From Catenuloplanes niger (GTDB lineage Bacteria > Actinomycetota > Actinomycetes > Mycobacteriales > Micromonosporaceae), in NCBI RefSeq assembly GCF_031458255.1, contig NZ_JAVDYC010000001.1, forward strand, positions 5,093,001 through 5,157,000: a stretch of 64,000 nucleotides of DNA, written 5' to 3'. Made by a program: the position numbers and the translations under genes. Shown here in pieces: positions 24,693 through 31,710 of the stretch; the first letter of the stretch is position 1, and each line of letters starts with the position of its first letter. The notes beneath the pieces are model-generated. The model did no database searches and was not told where the DNA came from. It was given only the letters and a program-made list of their open reading frames with translations.

Positions 24693-26108
24693 ATGAGCAG
24701 TGCGGTGGCAGGTGGAATCGTCATCATCGGTGGCGGTCCGGCCGGATATGAGGCGGCGCTCGTCGCCGCGCAGCTGGGGGCCGAGGTGACGGTGGTCGAG
24801 CAGGACGGCGCGGGCGGTGCCTGCGTGCTGTTCGACTGCGTACCCTCGAAGACCTTCATCGCCAGTTCGGGCGTGGTGACGGCGTTCCGGGACACGGAGG
24901 AGTTCGGCATCGACTCCGACGGCCTGGAGGCGGTGACCGTGGACGCACCCGCCGTGCACGCCCGGGTGAAGCGGCTGGCGCTGGCGCAGTCGTCGGACAT
25001 CCACGACAAGCTGATCAAGGCGGGTGTGACCATGGTGTCCGGCCGGGCGCGGCTGGGCGACGACACGCTGGGTCACACCCACCGGGTGCTGGTCACGCCG
25101 GACAATGGTGACGCTGAGTATTCAATCGATGCCCGCACGGTTCTGATCGCCACCGGAGCCACGCCGCGTCAGCTCCCGTCCGCGATGCCGGACGGCGAGC
25201 GCATCCTGACCTGGCGGGAGATCTACGACCTGCCGGAACTGCCGGACCACCTGATCGTGATCGGGTCCGGCGTGACCGGTGCGGAGTTCGCCAGCGCCTA
25301 CCTGGCGATGGGAATTAACGTGACGTTGGTCTCCAGCCGGGACCGGGTCATGCCGCACGAGGACGCGGACGCCGCGATGGCGATCGAGCGCGTCTTCCGG
25401 TCCCGCGGCATGAACATCCTGAACAACTCGCGGGCCGAGTCGGTCATCCGCGGCGGCGAGGGCGTCAAGGTGACGCTGGCGGACGGCCGCGAGGTCTTCG
25501 GCTCGCACGCGCTGATGGCGGTCGGCTCGATCCCGAACACCCAGGACCTGGGCCTCGAGGAGTACGGCGTGGAGGTGGCCCGCGGTGGCTACGTCACGGT
25601 CGACCGCACCTCGCGCACGAACGTGCCCGGCATCTACGCGGCCGGCGACTGCACCGGCGTGCTGCCGCTGGCCAGCGTGGCCGCGATGCAGGGCCGGATC
25701 GCGATGTGGCACGCGCTCGGCGACGCGGTCCGCCCGCTGCGCCTGCGCACCGTGGCGGCGAACGTCTTCACCGACCCGGAACTGGCCACGGTCGGCGTCT
25801 CGCAGGACGAGGTGGACTCCGGCCGGGTCACCGCCCGCCAGGTGATGCTGCCGCTGAACGGCAACGCCCGGGCCAAGATGGACGACCTGCACGACGGCTT
25901 CGTGAAGATGTTCTGCCGGCCGAGCGGGCAGGTGATCGGCGGCGTGGTGGTGGCGCCGAAGGCCAGCGAGCTGATCCAGCAGATCGCGCTCGCGGTGGAG
26001 AACAACCTGACCGTGGACCAGCTGGCCCAGACCATCACGATCTACCCGTCGCTGTCCGGGTCGGTCGCGGAGGCGGCGCGCCAGCTCATGCTGCACGATC
26101 TCGAGTAG
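24693..26108 (+). CDS. lpdA: NAD(P)H-quinone dehydrogenase, LpdA-like flavoprotein disulfide reductase family
   Basis: The 471-residue protein belongs to the flavoprotein disulfide reductases. FAD binding is at GGGPAGYE (about 13-20), a CxxxxC pair at Cys44/Cys49 in GGACVLFDCVPSK, the NAD(P) site at GSGVTGAEFAS, and the second FAD motif at GIYAAGDCTG. In true lipoamide dehydrogenases the C-terminus carries a His-Glu dyad in HxHPTxxE. Here the position reads IYPSLSG, so the dyad is lost. That favours the quinone-reductase role described for mycobacterial LpdA over dihydrolipoamide oxidation. The ATG at 24693 has GGGAGG upstream. Confidence 0.85.
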   Translation: MSSAVAGGIVIIGGGPAGYEAALVAAQLGAEVTVVEQDGAGGACVLFDCVPSKTFIASSGVVTAFRDTEEFGIDSDGLEAVTVDAPAVHARVKRLALAQSSDIHDKLIKAGVTMVSGRARLGDDTLGHTHRVLVTPDNGDAEYSIDARTVLIATGATPRQLPSAMPDGERILTWREIYDLPELPDHLIVIGSGVTGAEFASAYLAMGINVTLVSSRDRVMPHEDADAAMAIERVFRSRGMNILNNSRAESVIRGGEGVKVTLADGREVFGSHALMAVGSIPNTQDLGLEEYGVEVARGGYVTVDRTSRTNVPGIYAAGDCTGVLPLASVAAMQGRIAMWHALGDAVRPLRLRTVAANVFTDPELATVGVSQDEVDSGRVTARQVMLPLNGNARAKMDDLHDGFVKMFCRPSGQVIGGVVVAPKASELIQQIALAVENNLTVDQLAQTITIYPSLSGSVAEAARQLMLHDLE

Positions 26109-26192
26109 TCGATCTATGCCGTGACTCACCGGGGCGAAACGTCCCCATATGGCGCTCGGCGAGCCGCGCGGCGCGTACCGTAGAGGGGCCCA

Positions 26193-26221
26193 CGACATCG
26201 GGTCCCCCGTTCTCGATGTCG
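26193..26221. terminator. Hairpin after lpdA
   Basis: CGACATCG (26193-26200) and CGATGTCG (26214-26221) form a stem 85 bases after the lpdA stop. It is probably its terminator, separating lpdA from the threonine-controlled leader. Confidence 0.5.
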
Positions 26222-26280
26222 GGCGTCGGCACCCGCCCAGCCGGTCGCTCGCGATGCCGGCCGGTGACGAGCGGTGCCGG

Positions 26281-26309
26281 GGCCGCCGGCAGGTCCCGTG
26301 CCGGCGGCC
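26281..26309 (+). promoter_or_regulatory. Upstream hairpin of the thrS leader
   Basis: GGCCGCCGGCA (26281-26291) pairs with TGCCGGCGGCC (26299-26309). A third copy of the arm, CGGCCGCCGG at 26321-26330, could compete for pairing. It precedes the leader peptide and may belong to the untranslated leader, or to the promoter if transcription starts later. Confidence 0.4.
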
Positions 26310-26374
26310 CGCTCAGCGGTCGGCCGCCGGAAAACGGCTACGGAAAACGACTCCCGTACGGGTACGGTGCACAC

Positions 26375-26437
26375 ATGCGATACGGCCAGCTGACGACGAC
26401 GCCGGGTTCTCCCCGGCGGCGACTGTTGCTGCGCTGA
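26375..26437 (+). CDS. Threonine leader peptide (20 residues)
   Basis: A complete 21-codon frame encodes MRYGQLTTTPGSPRRRLLLR. Three consecutive ACG threonine codons stand at positions 7-9, just ahead of a terminator hairpin and the threonyl-tRNA synthetase gene. This is the layout of ribosome-mediated attenuation: when charged tRNA-Thr is scarce the ribosome stalls at the Thr run and the downstream terminator is not formed. The run of Arg and Leu codons at the end may add pausing. The ribosome site is weak, as in many leader peptides. Confidence 0.7.
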   Translation: MRYGQLTTTPGSPRRRLLLR

Positions 26438-26450
26438 CGCAGATCGACAC

Positions 26451-26488
26451 ACGCAGGCCCCGGGGCGCTCACGCTCCGGGGCCTGCGT
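26451..26488 (+). terminator. Attenuator hairpin
   Basis: ACGCAGGCCCCGG (26451-26463) pairs perfectly with CCGGGGCCTGCGT (26476-26488). Further inner pairs make a 17-bp stem with a CTCA loop. It begins 13 bases after the leader-peptide stop and ends 52 bases before the synthetase ATG, followed by a weak T-rich stretch. Confidence 0.78.
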
Positions 26489-26540
26489 CGTTCTCTGCTC
26501 CGAGCGGGCGGCCTCGGCCGTACCCCGAAGGAGTCTTGTC

Positions 26541-27746
26541 ATGATCGATCACCGCAGGCTGGGCCGGGAACTCGAACTGTTCGCGACCGACCCGCTGGCC
26601 GGCTCCGGCATGCCGCTGTGGCTGCCGGACGGCGCGGCCGCCCGGCACGCCGTGGAGGAGTACCTGCGCGAGGAGGAACGGCGCGCCGGGTACCAGCACG
26701 TCAACTCGCCGCCGCTCGGCAAGAAGGAGTTGTACCTGACCAGCGGGCACCTGCCGCACTACGCGGACGACATGTTCCCGGTGATGGCGCTCTCCGCCGA
26801 CGACGAGTTCGTGCTGAGACCGTCCGCGTGCCCGCACCACGCGCTGATCTACCGGTCCCGCGGCCGCTCCTACCGGGACCTGCCGCTGCGGATCGCGGAA
26901 CTGGGCGGCATGTACCGGGCGGAACGCTCGGGCGTGCTCGGCGGGCTCAGCCGGGTGCGCGGCATGTGGCTCAACGACGCGCACGTGTTCGCGCCGCTGT
27001 CACAGGTCGCCGACGAGGTCGACCTGGTGCTGCGCATGATCGACAAGGTGCACGCGGCGCTCGGCGTGAAACCGGCCGGCTTCCGCCTGTCGCTGCGCGG
27101 CGACGGCCCGAAATACGTCGGCGAGGGCGCGATGTGGGACCGCGCCGAGGCGATCCTGCGGGACGTACTGCGCGCGTCCGGGCGGGAGTTCGTGGCGGAG
27201 CCGGGCGAGGCCGCGTTCTACGGGCCGAAGATCGACATCCAGGTGGCGGACGCGGCCGGCCGGGAGATGACCCTCTCCACCGTCCAGCTCGACTTCCACC
27301 AGCCGGCCCGGTTCGACCTCTCCTACGTGGACGCGGCCGGTGCCCGCCAGGTACCGGTGATGATCCACCGCAGTCTGGCCGGCAGCATGGAGCGGCTGTT
27401 CGCGTACCTGATCGAGGTGCACGAGGGGGCGTTCCCACTGTGGTACGCCCCCCGCCAGCTCCAGGTGCTGCCGATCTCCGCCGCGCAGGACGACGCGGCA
27501 CGCGAGTTCTGCCGCGCGGCGGTGTACGCCGGGCTCCGCGCGGAGGTGGTGGCGGACGGCTCCGTGTCGTCCCGGGTACGACGCTCCGCACAGCAGCGCG
27601 TGCCGTACGCGGCCATCATCGGCCCGGCCGAGGCGGCATCCGGCGAGGTCTCGCTGCGCCCACGCAACCGGCCCGGCCTCGCCCCGATGCCGGCCGACGC
27701 GGCACTGCGCCGCCTCGTCACCGAGGCGAACCCGCACCTGGCCTAG
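26541..27746 (+). CDS. thrS: Truncated threonyl-tRNA synthetase paralogue (catalytic and anticodon domains only)
   Basis: The 401-residue protein aligns with the C-terminal part of ThrRS. It has the class II catalytic core with motif 2 around RVRGMWLNDAHVF and motif 3 in IHRSLAGSMERLFAYLIE, then an anticodon-binding domain (about 300-401). The three zinc ligands of ThrRS are conserved (Cys97 in RPSACPHH, His148 in NDAH, His276 in VMIHRS), so it should still recognise threonine. The N-terminal TGS and editing domains, about 240 residues in standard ThrRS, are missing. It is probably a stress-induced or resistance-type second copy. The ATG has AAGGAG seven bases upstream. Expression is controlled by the Thr leader. 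Confidence 0.85.
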   Translation: MIDHRRLGRELELFATDPLAGSGMPLWLPDGAAARHAVEEYLREEERRAGYQHVNSPPLGKKELYLTSGHLPHYADDMFPVMALSADDEFVLRPSACPHHALIYRSRGRSYRDLPLRIAELGGMYRAERSGVLGGLSRVRGMWLNDAHVFAPLSQVADEVDLVLRMIDKVHAALGVKPAGFRLSLRGDGPKYVGEGAMWDRAEAILRDVLRASGREFVAEPGEAAFYGPKIDIQVADAAGREMTLSTVQLDFHQPARFDLSYVDAAGARQVPVMIHRSLAGSMERLFAYLIEVHEGAFPLWYAPRQLQVLPISAAQDDAAREFCRAAVYAGLRAEVVADGSVSSRVRRSAQQRVPYAAIIGPAEAASGEVSLRPRNRPGLAPMPADAALRRLVTEANPHLA

Positions 27747-27792
27747 GGACGACACGACCGGCGAACCGAGAAAGCCCGAAACGACAGGGCCG

Positions 27793-27864
27793 TCTTCCCG
27801 CTTCCGGCGTGGTCACTTCGGGCGTGCTCCCGCGGGCACCGGTCGTCGCAGGGCTCCTCCCTGC
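27793..27864 (+). repeat. Dispersed 3'-end element, copy A
   Basis: A 72-base element downstream of the ThrRS gene, in its orientation. It shares its ends (CCCGCTTCCGGCG and CTCCTCCCTGC) and core (CTCCCGCGGGCACCGG) with copies at 60673 (plus) and 31637 (minus). The core can fold as a hairpin around CCCGCGGG. Confidence 0.7.
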
Positions 27865-27926
27865 ACGACGCGTGGTCGGCCGGGAAACACCCCGGCGGCG
27901 GGCCGCGGCATCCGCCGCGACCCGCC

Positions 27927-28007
27927 GCCATCCGTGGGGTGCTGTGGTCCGGCGCCATCCGTGGGGTGCTGTGGTCCGGCGCCATCCGTGAGGTGCTGTG
28001 GTCCGCC
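27927..28007. repeat. 27-bp tandem repeat, three copies
   Basis: Three near-identical 27-base units starting GCCATCCGTGGGGTGCTGTG (27927, 27954, 27981) are followed by a decaying fourth. The unit length is a multiple of three, but no protein-like frame with a start and ribosome site covers it. Confidence 0.9.
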
Positions 28008-28055
28008 GCCACCCGTCGGGCGCCGCGACCCGCCAGGCGCCCGGTGGCGGCGGAT

Positions 28056-28291
28056 GCCGCTTTTCGCCGTTACCCGGTGAGTGCCCAGTGCCGCTTCCCG
28101 TCGTCACCCGGCGGGTGCGGTTCCGCAATGCCGTTTCTCGCTGGTGGGTGCGAGTTCCGTGGTGTTGCTTCCCGCCGTCGTCCGATGGGTGCCGGGTTCC
28201 GGCATTGCCGCTTTGCCGTCGTTCGGCGAGTGCGAGGTGCCGGTGGATGCCATTTCTCGTCGTCGCCCGGCGAGTGCCGTATCCCGGCGAT
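28056..28291. repeat. Degenerate ~40-bp tandem repeat, six copies
   Basis: Units begin at 28056, 28090, 28130, 28167, 28207 and 28249. They share a GCCGCTT-type start, a CGTCGTC middle and a GGCGAGTGC segment, and are 34-43 bases long. The divergence suggests an old array. Confidence 0.7.
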
Positions 28292-28819
28292 TTCCACGGC
28301 CCACCGTCACCCGACGCGGCGCGGTTCGGCTTGCCACGCCTCGCGGCTCGGTTCGGTTCGTGGGTTGCCATGCCGCGTGGCCGGCCATGCGCCACGGCCC
28401 AGCTTGCTTCGCGGCGCGGGTTCCCTCGCGGCCCGGTTGCCATGCGGCGCCGGTTGCCTCCCGTTTCGTCTCGGGCCGCGTCTCGTCTTGCGCCGCGTTT
28501 CGCCTCGGGCCGCGTTTCGTCTCGGGCCGCGTCTCGCGCCGTGCCGTGTCTCGCGGCGCCGCGCCGCGCGGCCAGACGTGCGTCCTGGCGCGGCGATGCT
28601 TCGCGGCGCGGGTTGCCATGCGGTGCGGTTCGCTACCGCCGGGCGGATCCGGTCCCGCAACCGGCACAACCCACCCACGGCCGGCGCCACCGCGGCGCGG
28701 GTTGCTTCGCGGCGCGGCTTGCCATGCGGTCCGGCTCGCCTCGCGGCCCTGGTTGCCGTGCCGCGGGGCTTGCCATGGGTCACGGCGCGGCTTGCTTCGC
28801 GGGCGGGTCCGCGCCGCGC
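28292..28819. other. Low-complexity gene-free stretch
   Basis: 528 bases of shuffled short words such as TTGCCATGC, GGCGCGGGTT, CGTTTCGTCTCGGGCCGCG and CGGCGCG. All plus-strand frames are largely open because stop codons are absent. None has a recognisable protein, a ribosome site or normal codon bias. I see no gene here. Confidence 0.6.
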
Positions 28820-28907
28820 GGGTTGCCACGCGGCGCGGATTGCCACGCCGCGCGGGTTGCCACGCGGCGCGGATTGCCACGCCGCGCGGGTTGCCACGCG
28901 GCGCGGG
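28820..28907. repeat. 34-bp tandem repeat built of 17-bp halves
   Basis: Two identical 34-base units (28820-28853 and 28854-28887) and a partial third. Each consists of two similar 17-base halves starting TTGCCACG. The array runs almost to the stop codon of the ABC permease gene at 28921. Confidence 0.85.
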
Positions 28908-28920
28908 TTATGTCACGGCG

Positions 28921-29748
28921 TTACGCCACGGCGCGGCGGCGGAAGCCGCGGAGGCCGGTGGCCGTGAAGGCGATGCCGAAGCCGGCCAGCGCGAGCAGGG
29001 AGATCCACGGGGCGATGTGCGGGATCTGTGGCATCGACGCGGCCCGGACCGCCTCGGACAGGTAGGTGAGCGGGTTGAACAGCGTGACCACCTGGAACCA
29101 GGGCAGCGACTCCAGTGACTTCCACGGGTACTGGGAGGCGCCGGTGAACATCAGCGGCGTCATGATCACTGCGAACACGATGCTGATCTTCGAGGGTGGC
29201 ACCATCGTGCCGAGCGTGAGCCCGATCGCCGCGCCCACCCAGCCGCCCAGGAGCAGGGCCACGACCAGCAGCGGTACGCCGGCGGTGTGCCACGGCACGT
29301 CGCCGAGCACCAGGAAGCCGATCGGGTACATGATCACCACGGACGCGATCGAACGGATCATCGCGAGCACGATCTTCTCGGCCGCGACCGCCCAGGTGGG
29401 CAGCGGTGCCAGCAGCCGGTCCTCGATCTCCATCGTGAACGAGAACTCCATGATCAACGGGAACGACACGGTCTGCAGCGCGGTCAGGAACGCGGCCAGC
29501 GCCACGATGCCGGGCAGCAGCAGGAGCGAGTACTCCGTCGACACGTACCCGCCGGCGTTGAGCACCTTCGCGAAGACGAAGAGCATGAAGAGTGGCTGGA
29601 GCGCGGTCTGCGCGAGGAAGACCCACAGCTCCTTGCCGGTGACGAAGACGTCCCGCCAGAGGATCGCGGTGAACGCGCTCAACGCGGACGGCCGTGGCGC
29701 GGCCGCGGGTGCGGTCCCGGTCGGCGTGGTGTCGGTCAGCGTGGTCAT
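28921..29748 (-). CDS. ABC-2 type exporter permease
   Basis: A 275-residue integral membrane protein with six predicted helices of the ABC-2 type (from FTAILWRDVFVTGKELWVFL onwards). It carries the conserved mid-loop TMEIEDRLLAPLP typical of drug, polysaccharide or lantibiotic export permeases. It pairs with the ATPase encoded just upstream; the two genes overlap by four bases (ATGA). Together with the MarR gene this is a three-gene regulator-ATPase-permease operon. The substrate is unknown. Confidence 0.88.
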   Translation of the reverse strand: MTTLTDTTPTGTAPAAAPRPSALSAFTAILWRDVFVTGKELWVFLAQTALQPLFMLFVFAKVLNAGGYVSTEYSLLLLPGIVALAAFLTALQTVSFPLIMEFSFTMEIEDRLLAPLPTWAVAAEKIVLAMIRSIASVVIMYPIGFLVLGDVPWHTAGVPLLVVALLLGGWVGAAIGLTLGTMVPPSKISIVFAVIMTPLMFTGASQYPWKSLESLPWFQVVTLFNPLTYLSEAVRAASMPQIPHIAPWISLLALAGFGIAFTATGLRGFRRRAVA

Positions 29749-30830
29749 CGCAGACCCCTTCCGGTCAGGTCGATGAAGACGTCCTCCAGGCTCGGTTCGC
29801 CGATCTGCACGTTCGCCAGCGTGGCCGCGCGCGCGTCGAGCACCGAGACGACCGGGCCCAGCAGGCCGGCCGGCGCACGGTCCAGGTAGAGCCGCAGGGT
29901 GACCGGGTCACCGTCCTGCGGCGCGGCCGGGCCGGGTGGCCGGCCACCACCGCCGCCGCGGGCCGAGGCCGCCGTGGCCATCGCGGCCATCGCGGCCCTC
30001 GCGGGCGGGGCCGGGGCCGCGCCCGCGCCGGGGACCTGCTCGCCCCGGGCCACGCCGTCGATCTCGGCGAGCGCGGCGATCAGCTTCTCCGGGTACTCCC
30101 CGGGCGCGGGCGTCACGCTCAGCTCCAGCACCGCCTGCCCGGTCAGCCGGCGGGTGAGCGCCGCCGGCGTGTCCAGCGCCAGCAGCCTGCCGTGGTCGAC
30201 GATGCCGACCCGGTCCGACATCTCCGCGGCCTCGTCCATGTCGTGCGTGGTCAGCACCACGGTCACGCCGCGGTCGCGCATCTCGCGGACCCGCTCCCAC
30301 AGGAAGATCCGCGACTGCGGGTCCAGCCCGGTGGTCGGCTCGTCCAGGAAGAGCACGGCCGGCTCGTGCATCATCGACCGCGCGATCATCAGGCGCTGTG
30401 CCATGCCGCCCGAGTAGGCGTCGAGCTTCTTGTTCGCCTGCTCGGCCAGCCCGAACTGCTCCAGCAGTTCGTCGGCGCGGGCGTTCCGGTACGCCCGGGA
30501 GAACCCGTGGTAGGCCGCGTGGAAGGTGAGGTTCTGCCGGGGGGTGAGCGACCGGTCCAGGTTGCTGCGCTGCGGCACCACCGCGAACGAGCTGCGCGCC
30601 CGGACCCCGTCGCGGATCACGTCCCGGCCGGCCACGCTCGCGCTGCCGCTGGTCGCCCGCACGCGCGTGGTCAGGATGCCGATGGTGGTCGACTTGCCGG
30701 CGCCGTTCGGCCCGAGCAGGCCGAAGATCTCGCCGGGCGTCACGTCGAAGGTGATCCCGTCGACCGCGTTGACCGGTGCCTTCGGATATCGCTTGACGAG
30801 GTCTTTCACCTCGACCGCGGTGGTGGTCAT
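29745..30830 (-). CDS. ABC exporter ATPase
   Basis: The 361-residue ATPase has Walker [10 protein letters not shown] (near 40), Q-loop VVPQRSNLD, signature YSGGMAQRL, Walker [13 protein letters not shown] and the switch His in TTHDMDEA. After the nucleotide-binding domain (about 1-225) lies a DrrA-type C-terminal region. It holds an unusual low-complexity insert rich in Ala, Met, Gly and Pro (about 270-315: [20 protein letters not shown]). It provides energy for the permease at 28921. It starts one base into the MarR stop (TGATG). Confidence 0.9.
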   Translation of the reverse strand: MTTTAVEVKDLVKRYPKAPVNAVDGITFDVTPGEIFGLLGPNGAGKSTTIGILTTRVRATSGSASVAGRDVIRDGVRARSSFAVVPQRSNLDRSLTPRQNLTFHAAYHGFSRAYRNARADELLEQFGLAEQANKKLDAYSGGMAQRLMIARSMMHEPAVLFLDEPTTGLDPQSRIFLWERVREMRDRGVTVVLTTHDMDEAAEMSDRVGIVDHGRLLALDTPAALTRRLTGQAVLELSVTPAPGEYPEKLIAALAEIDGVARGEQVPGAGAAPAPPARAAMAAMATAASARGGGGGRPPGPAAPQDGDPVTLRLYLDRAPAGLLGPVVSVLDARAATLANVQIGEPSLEDVFIDLTGRGLR

Positions 30831-31273
30831 CAGGGTCCTCCATGGGTGGAGATGAGTTCGAGCAGGAACTCGCGGATGATCGCGGCCTTCGCCGGATCGG
30901 TGTCGACCGAGGTCATCGGCGCGTTGAACTCGCGGACCGCGCGGATCGCGGCCAGCGCCTGCCGCCCGGAATCGGTGAGGGCGAGGCGGATGGTGCGCCG
31001 GTCGTCCGGATCTGGTCGGCGGGCCACGTGCCCGGACTTCGCCAGCGTGTCGACGATGCCGGTGAGTGTGGCCGGCTTGAAGAAACAGGCCTGCGCCACC
31101 TGGCTGTGGGTCAGGTCGCCACCGTGCATGCCCAGTGTGGTCAGCACGGCGACGCCAGCCGGGGTCAGGTTGTGGTGCGTGGCCAGGTATCCACCCCACT
31201 GCTGCTGCGCGAGCCGCGCGGCGAGCGCCAGCAGGCTGCCCAGCGGCGCGTTGTGCAATCGGTCGGTGTCCAC
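30830..31273 (-). CDS. MarR family transcriptional regulator
   Basis: The 147-residue protein has the MarR winged helix. The recognition region reads [24 protein letters not shown] and the wing reads [18 protein letters not shown], with the conserved DxRxxxL pattern. It should repress its own ABC exporter operon until a small ligand binds. A matching palindrome (31295-31312) lies 22 bases upstream of the GTG start. The downstream ATPase overlaps its stop by one base. The start has only a weak ribosome site. Confidence 0.9.
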   Translation of the reverse strand: MDTDRLHNAPLGSLLALAARLAQQQWGGYLATHHNLTPAGVAVLTTLGMHGGDLTHSQVAQACFFKPATLTGIVDTLAKSGHVARRPDPDDRRTIRLALTDSGRQALAAIRAVREFNAPMTSVDTDPAKAAIIREFLLELISTHGGP

Positions 31274-31294
31274 CCGGATACCTTAGCCCCCTGA

Positions 31295-31312
31295 TAGTTA
31301 GGTGCCAAACTA
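31295..31312. promoter_or_regulatory. Likely MarR operator
   Basis: TAGTTAGGTGCCAAACTA is an 18-base near-palindrome (TAGTTnGGnnCCnAACTA). Its form is typical of MarR sites. It lies directly upstream of the marR-exporter operon and 67 bases before the divergent 75-residue gene. Confidence 0.6.
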
Positions 31313-31378
31313 CTTAACCGGATTGACCGTACGTCGTCGCGCGGCGTGCAATTGGTCGCAGACCGTATGGGAGGTGCG

Positions 31379-31606
31379 ATGCCGCTGCTACGGATCCAGC
31401 TCGACACGGACCGCAACACCGCCCGCCGCGTGGTCGACCTCCACCGGCGTGGCGGCACCCACCCCGAGTCCCGCGCCGCCGCCGAGGCGGAGGTCTGGCG
31501 CAAGGGCCACACCCCGGCCGCGGCGCCGATCTTCGTCGGCATCACCAACGGCGAGCCGGTCCGGCTGATCTACGACGTGGAGGTCTACCCGGCCGTGACG
31601 CGCTGA
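31379..31606 (+). CDS. Small hypothetical protein (75 residues)
   Basis: Not recognised. The ATG has GGGAGG five bases upstream, so translation is likely. The product begins MPLLRIQLDTDRNTARRVVD and has an Arg/Glu-rich helical middle. It ends in a beta-like segment (PIFVGITNGEPVRLIYDVEVYP). It carries no signal peptide or membrane segment. It is divergent from the MarR operon and shares its control region, so it may respond to the same signal. Dispersed-repeat copy C lies just after it on the other strand. Confidence 0.65.
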   Translation: MPLLRIQLDTDRNTARRVVDLHRRGGTHPESRAAAEAEVWRKGHTPAAAPIFVGITNGEPVRLIYDVEVYPAVTR

Positions 31607-31636
31607 CCGGCTCTCCGCACGCACGCCGGAACCGGC

Positions 31637-31706
31637 AGGGAGGCCGCCCGCGGCCGACCGGTGCCCGCGGGAGCACCGGGACGCGCGCACGCCGGAAGCG
31701 GGACGA
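31637..31706 (-). repeat. Dispersed 3'-end element, copy C
   Basis: Read on the minus strand this 70-base element starts CCCGCTTCCGGCG, carries CTCCCGCGGGCACCGG and ends CTCCCTGC, like the copies at 27793 and 60673. It lies directly after the stop codon of the biotin carboxylase gene and in that gene's direction. Confidence 0.7.
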
Positions 31707-31710
31707 TGAA

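Noticed and set aside
26541-27746. ThrRS called a broken gene
   Set aside because: Although the N-terminal half is missing, the start codon has a good ribosome site, the leader is intact and all zinc ligands are present. It looks like a functional short paralogue.
27927-28907. Possible CRISPR array
   Set aside because: Repeats are directly adjacent or degenerate, with no unique spacers of constant size and no cas genes.
27939-29065. Three overlapping 340-codon plus frames in the repeat field
   Set aside because: All frames are open because repeats lack stop codons. None has a ribosome site or protein-like composition, and they run into the permease gene on the other strand.
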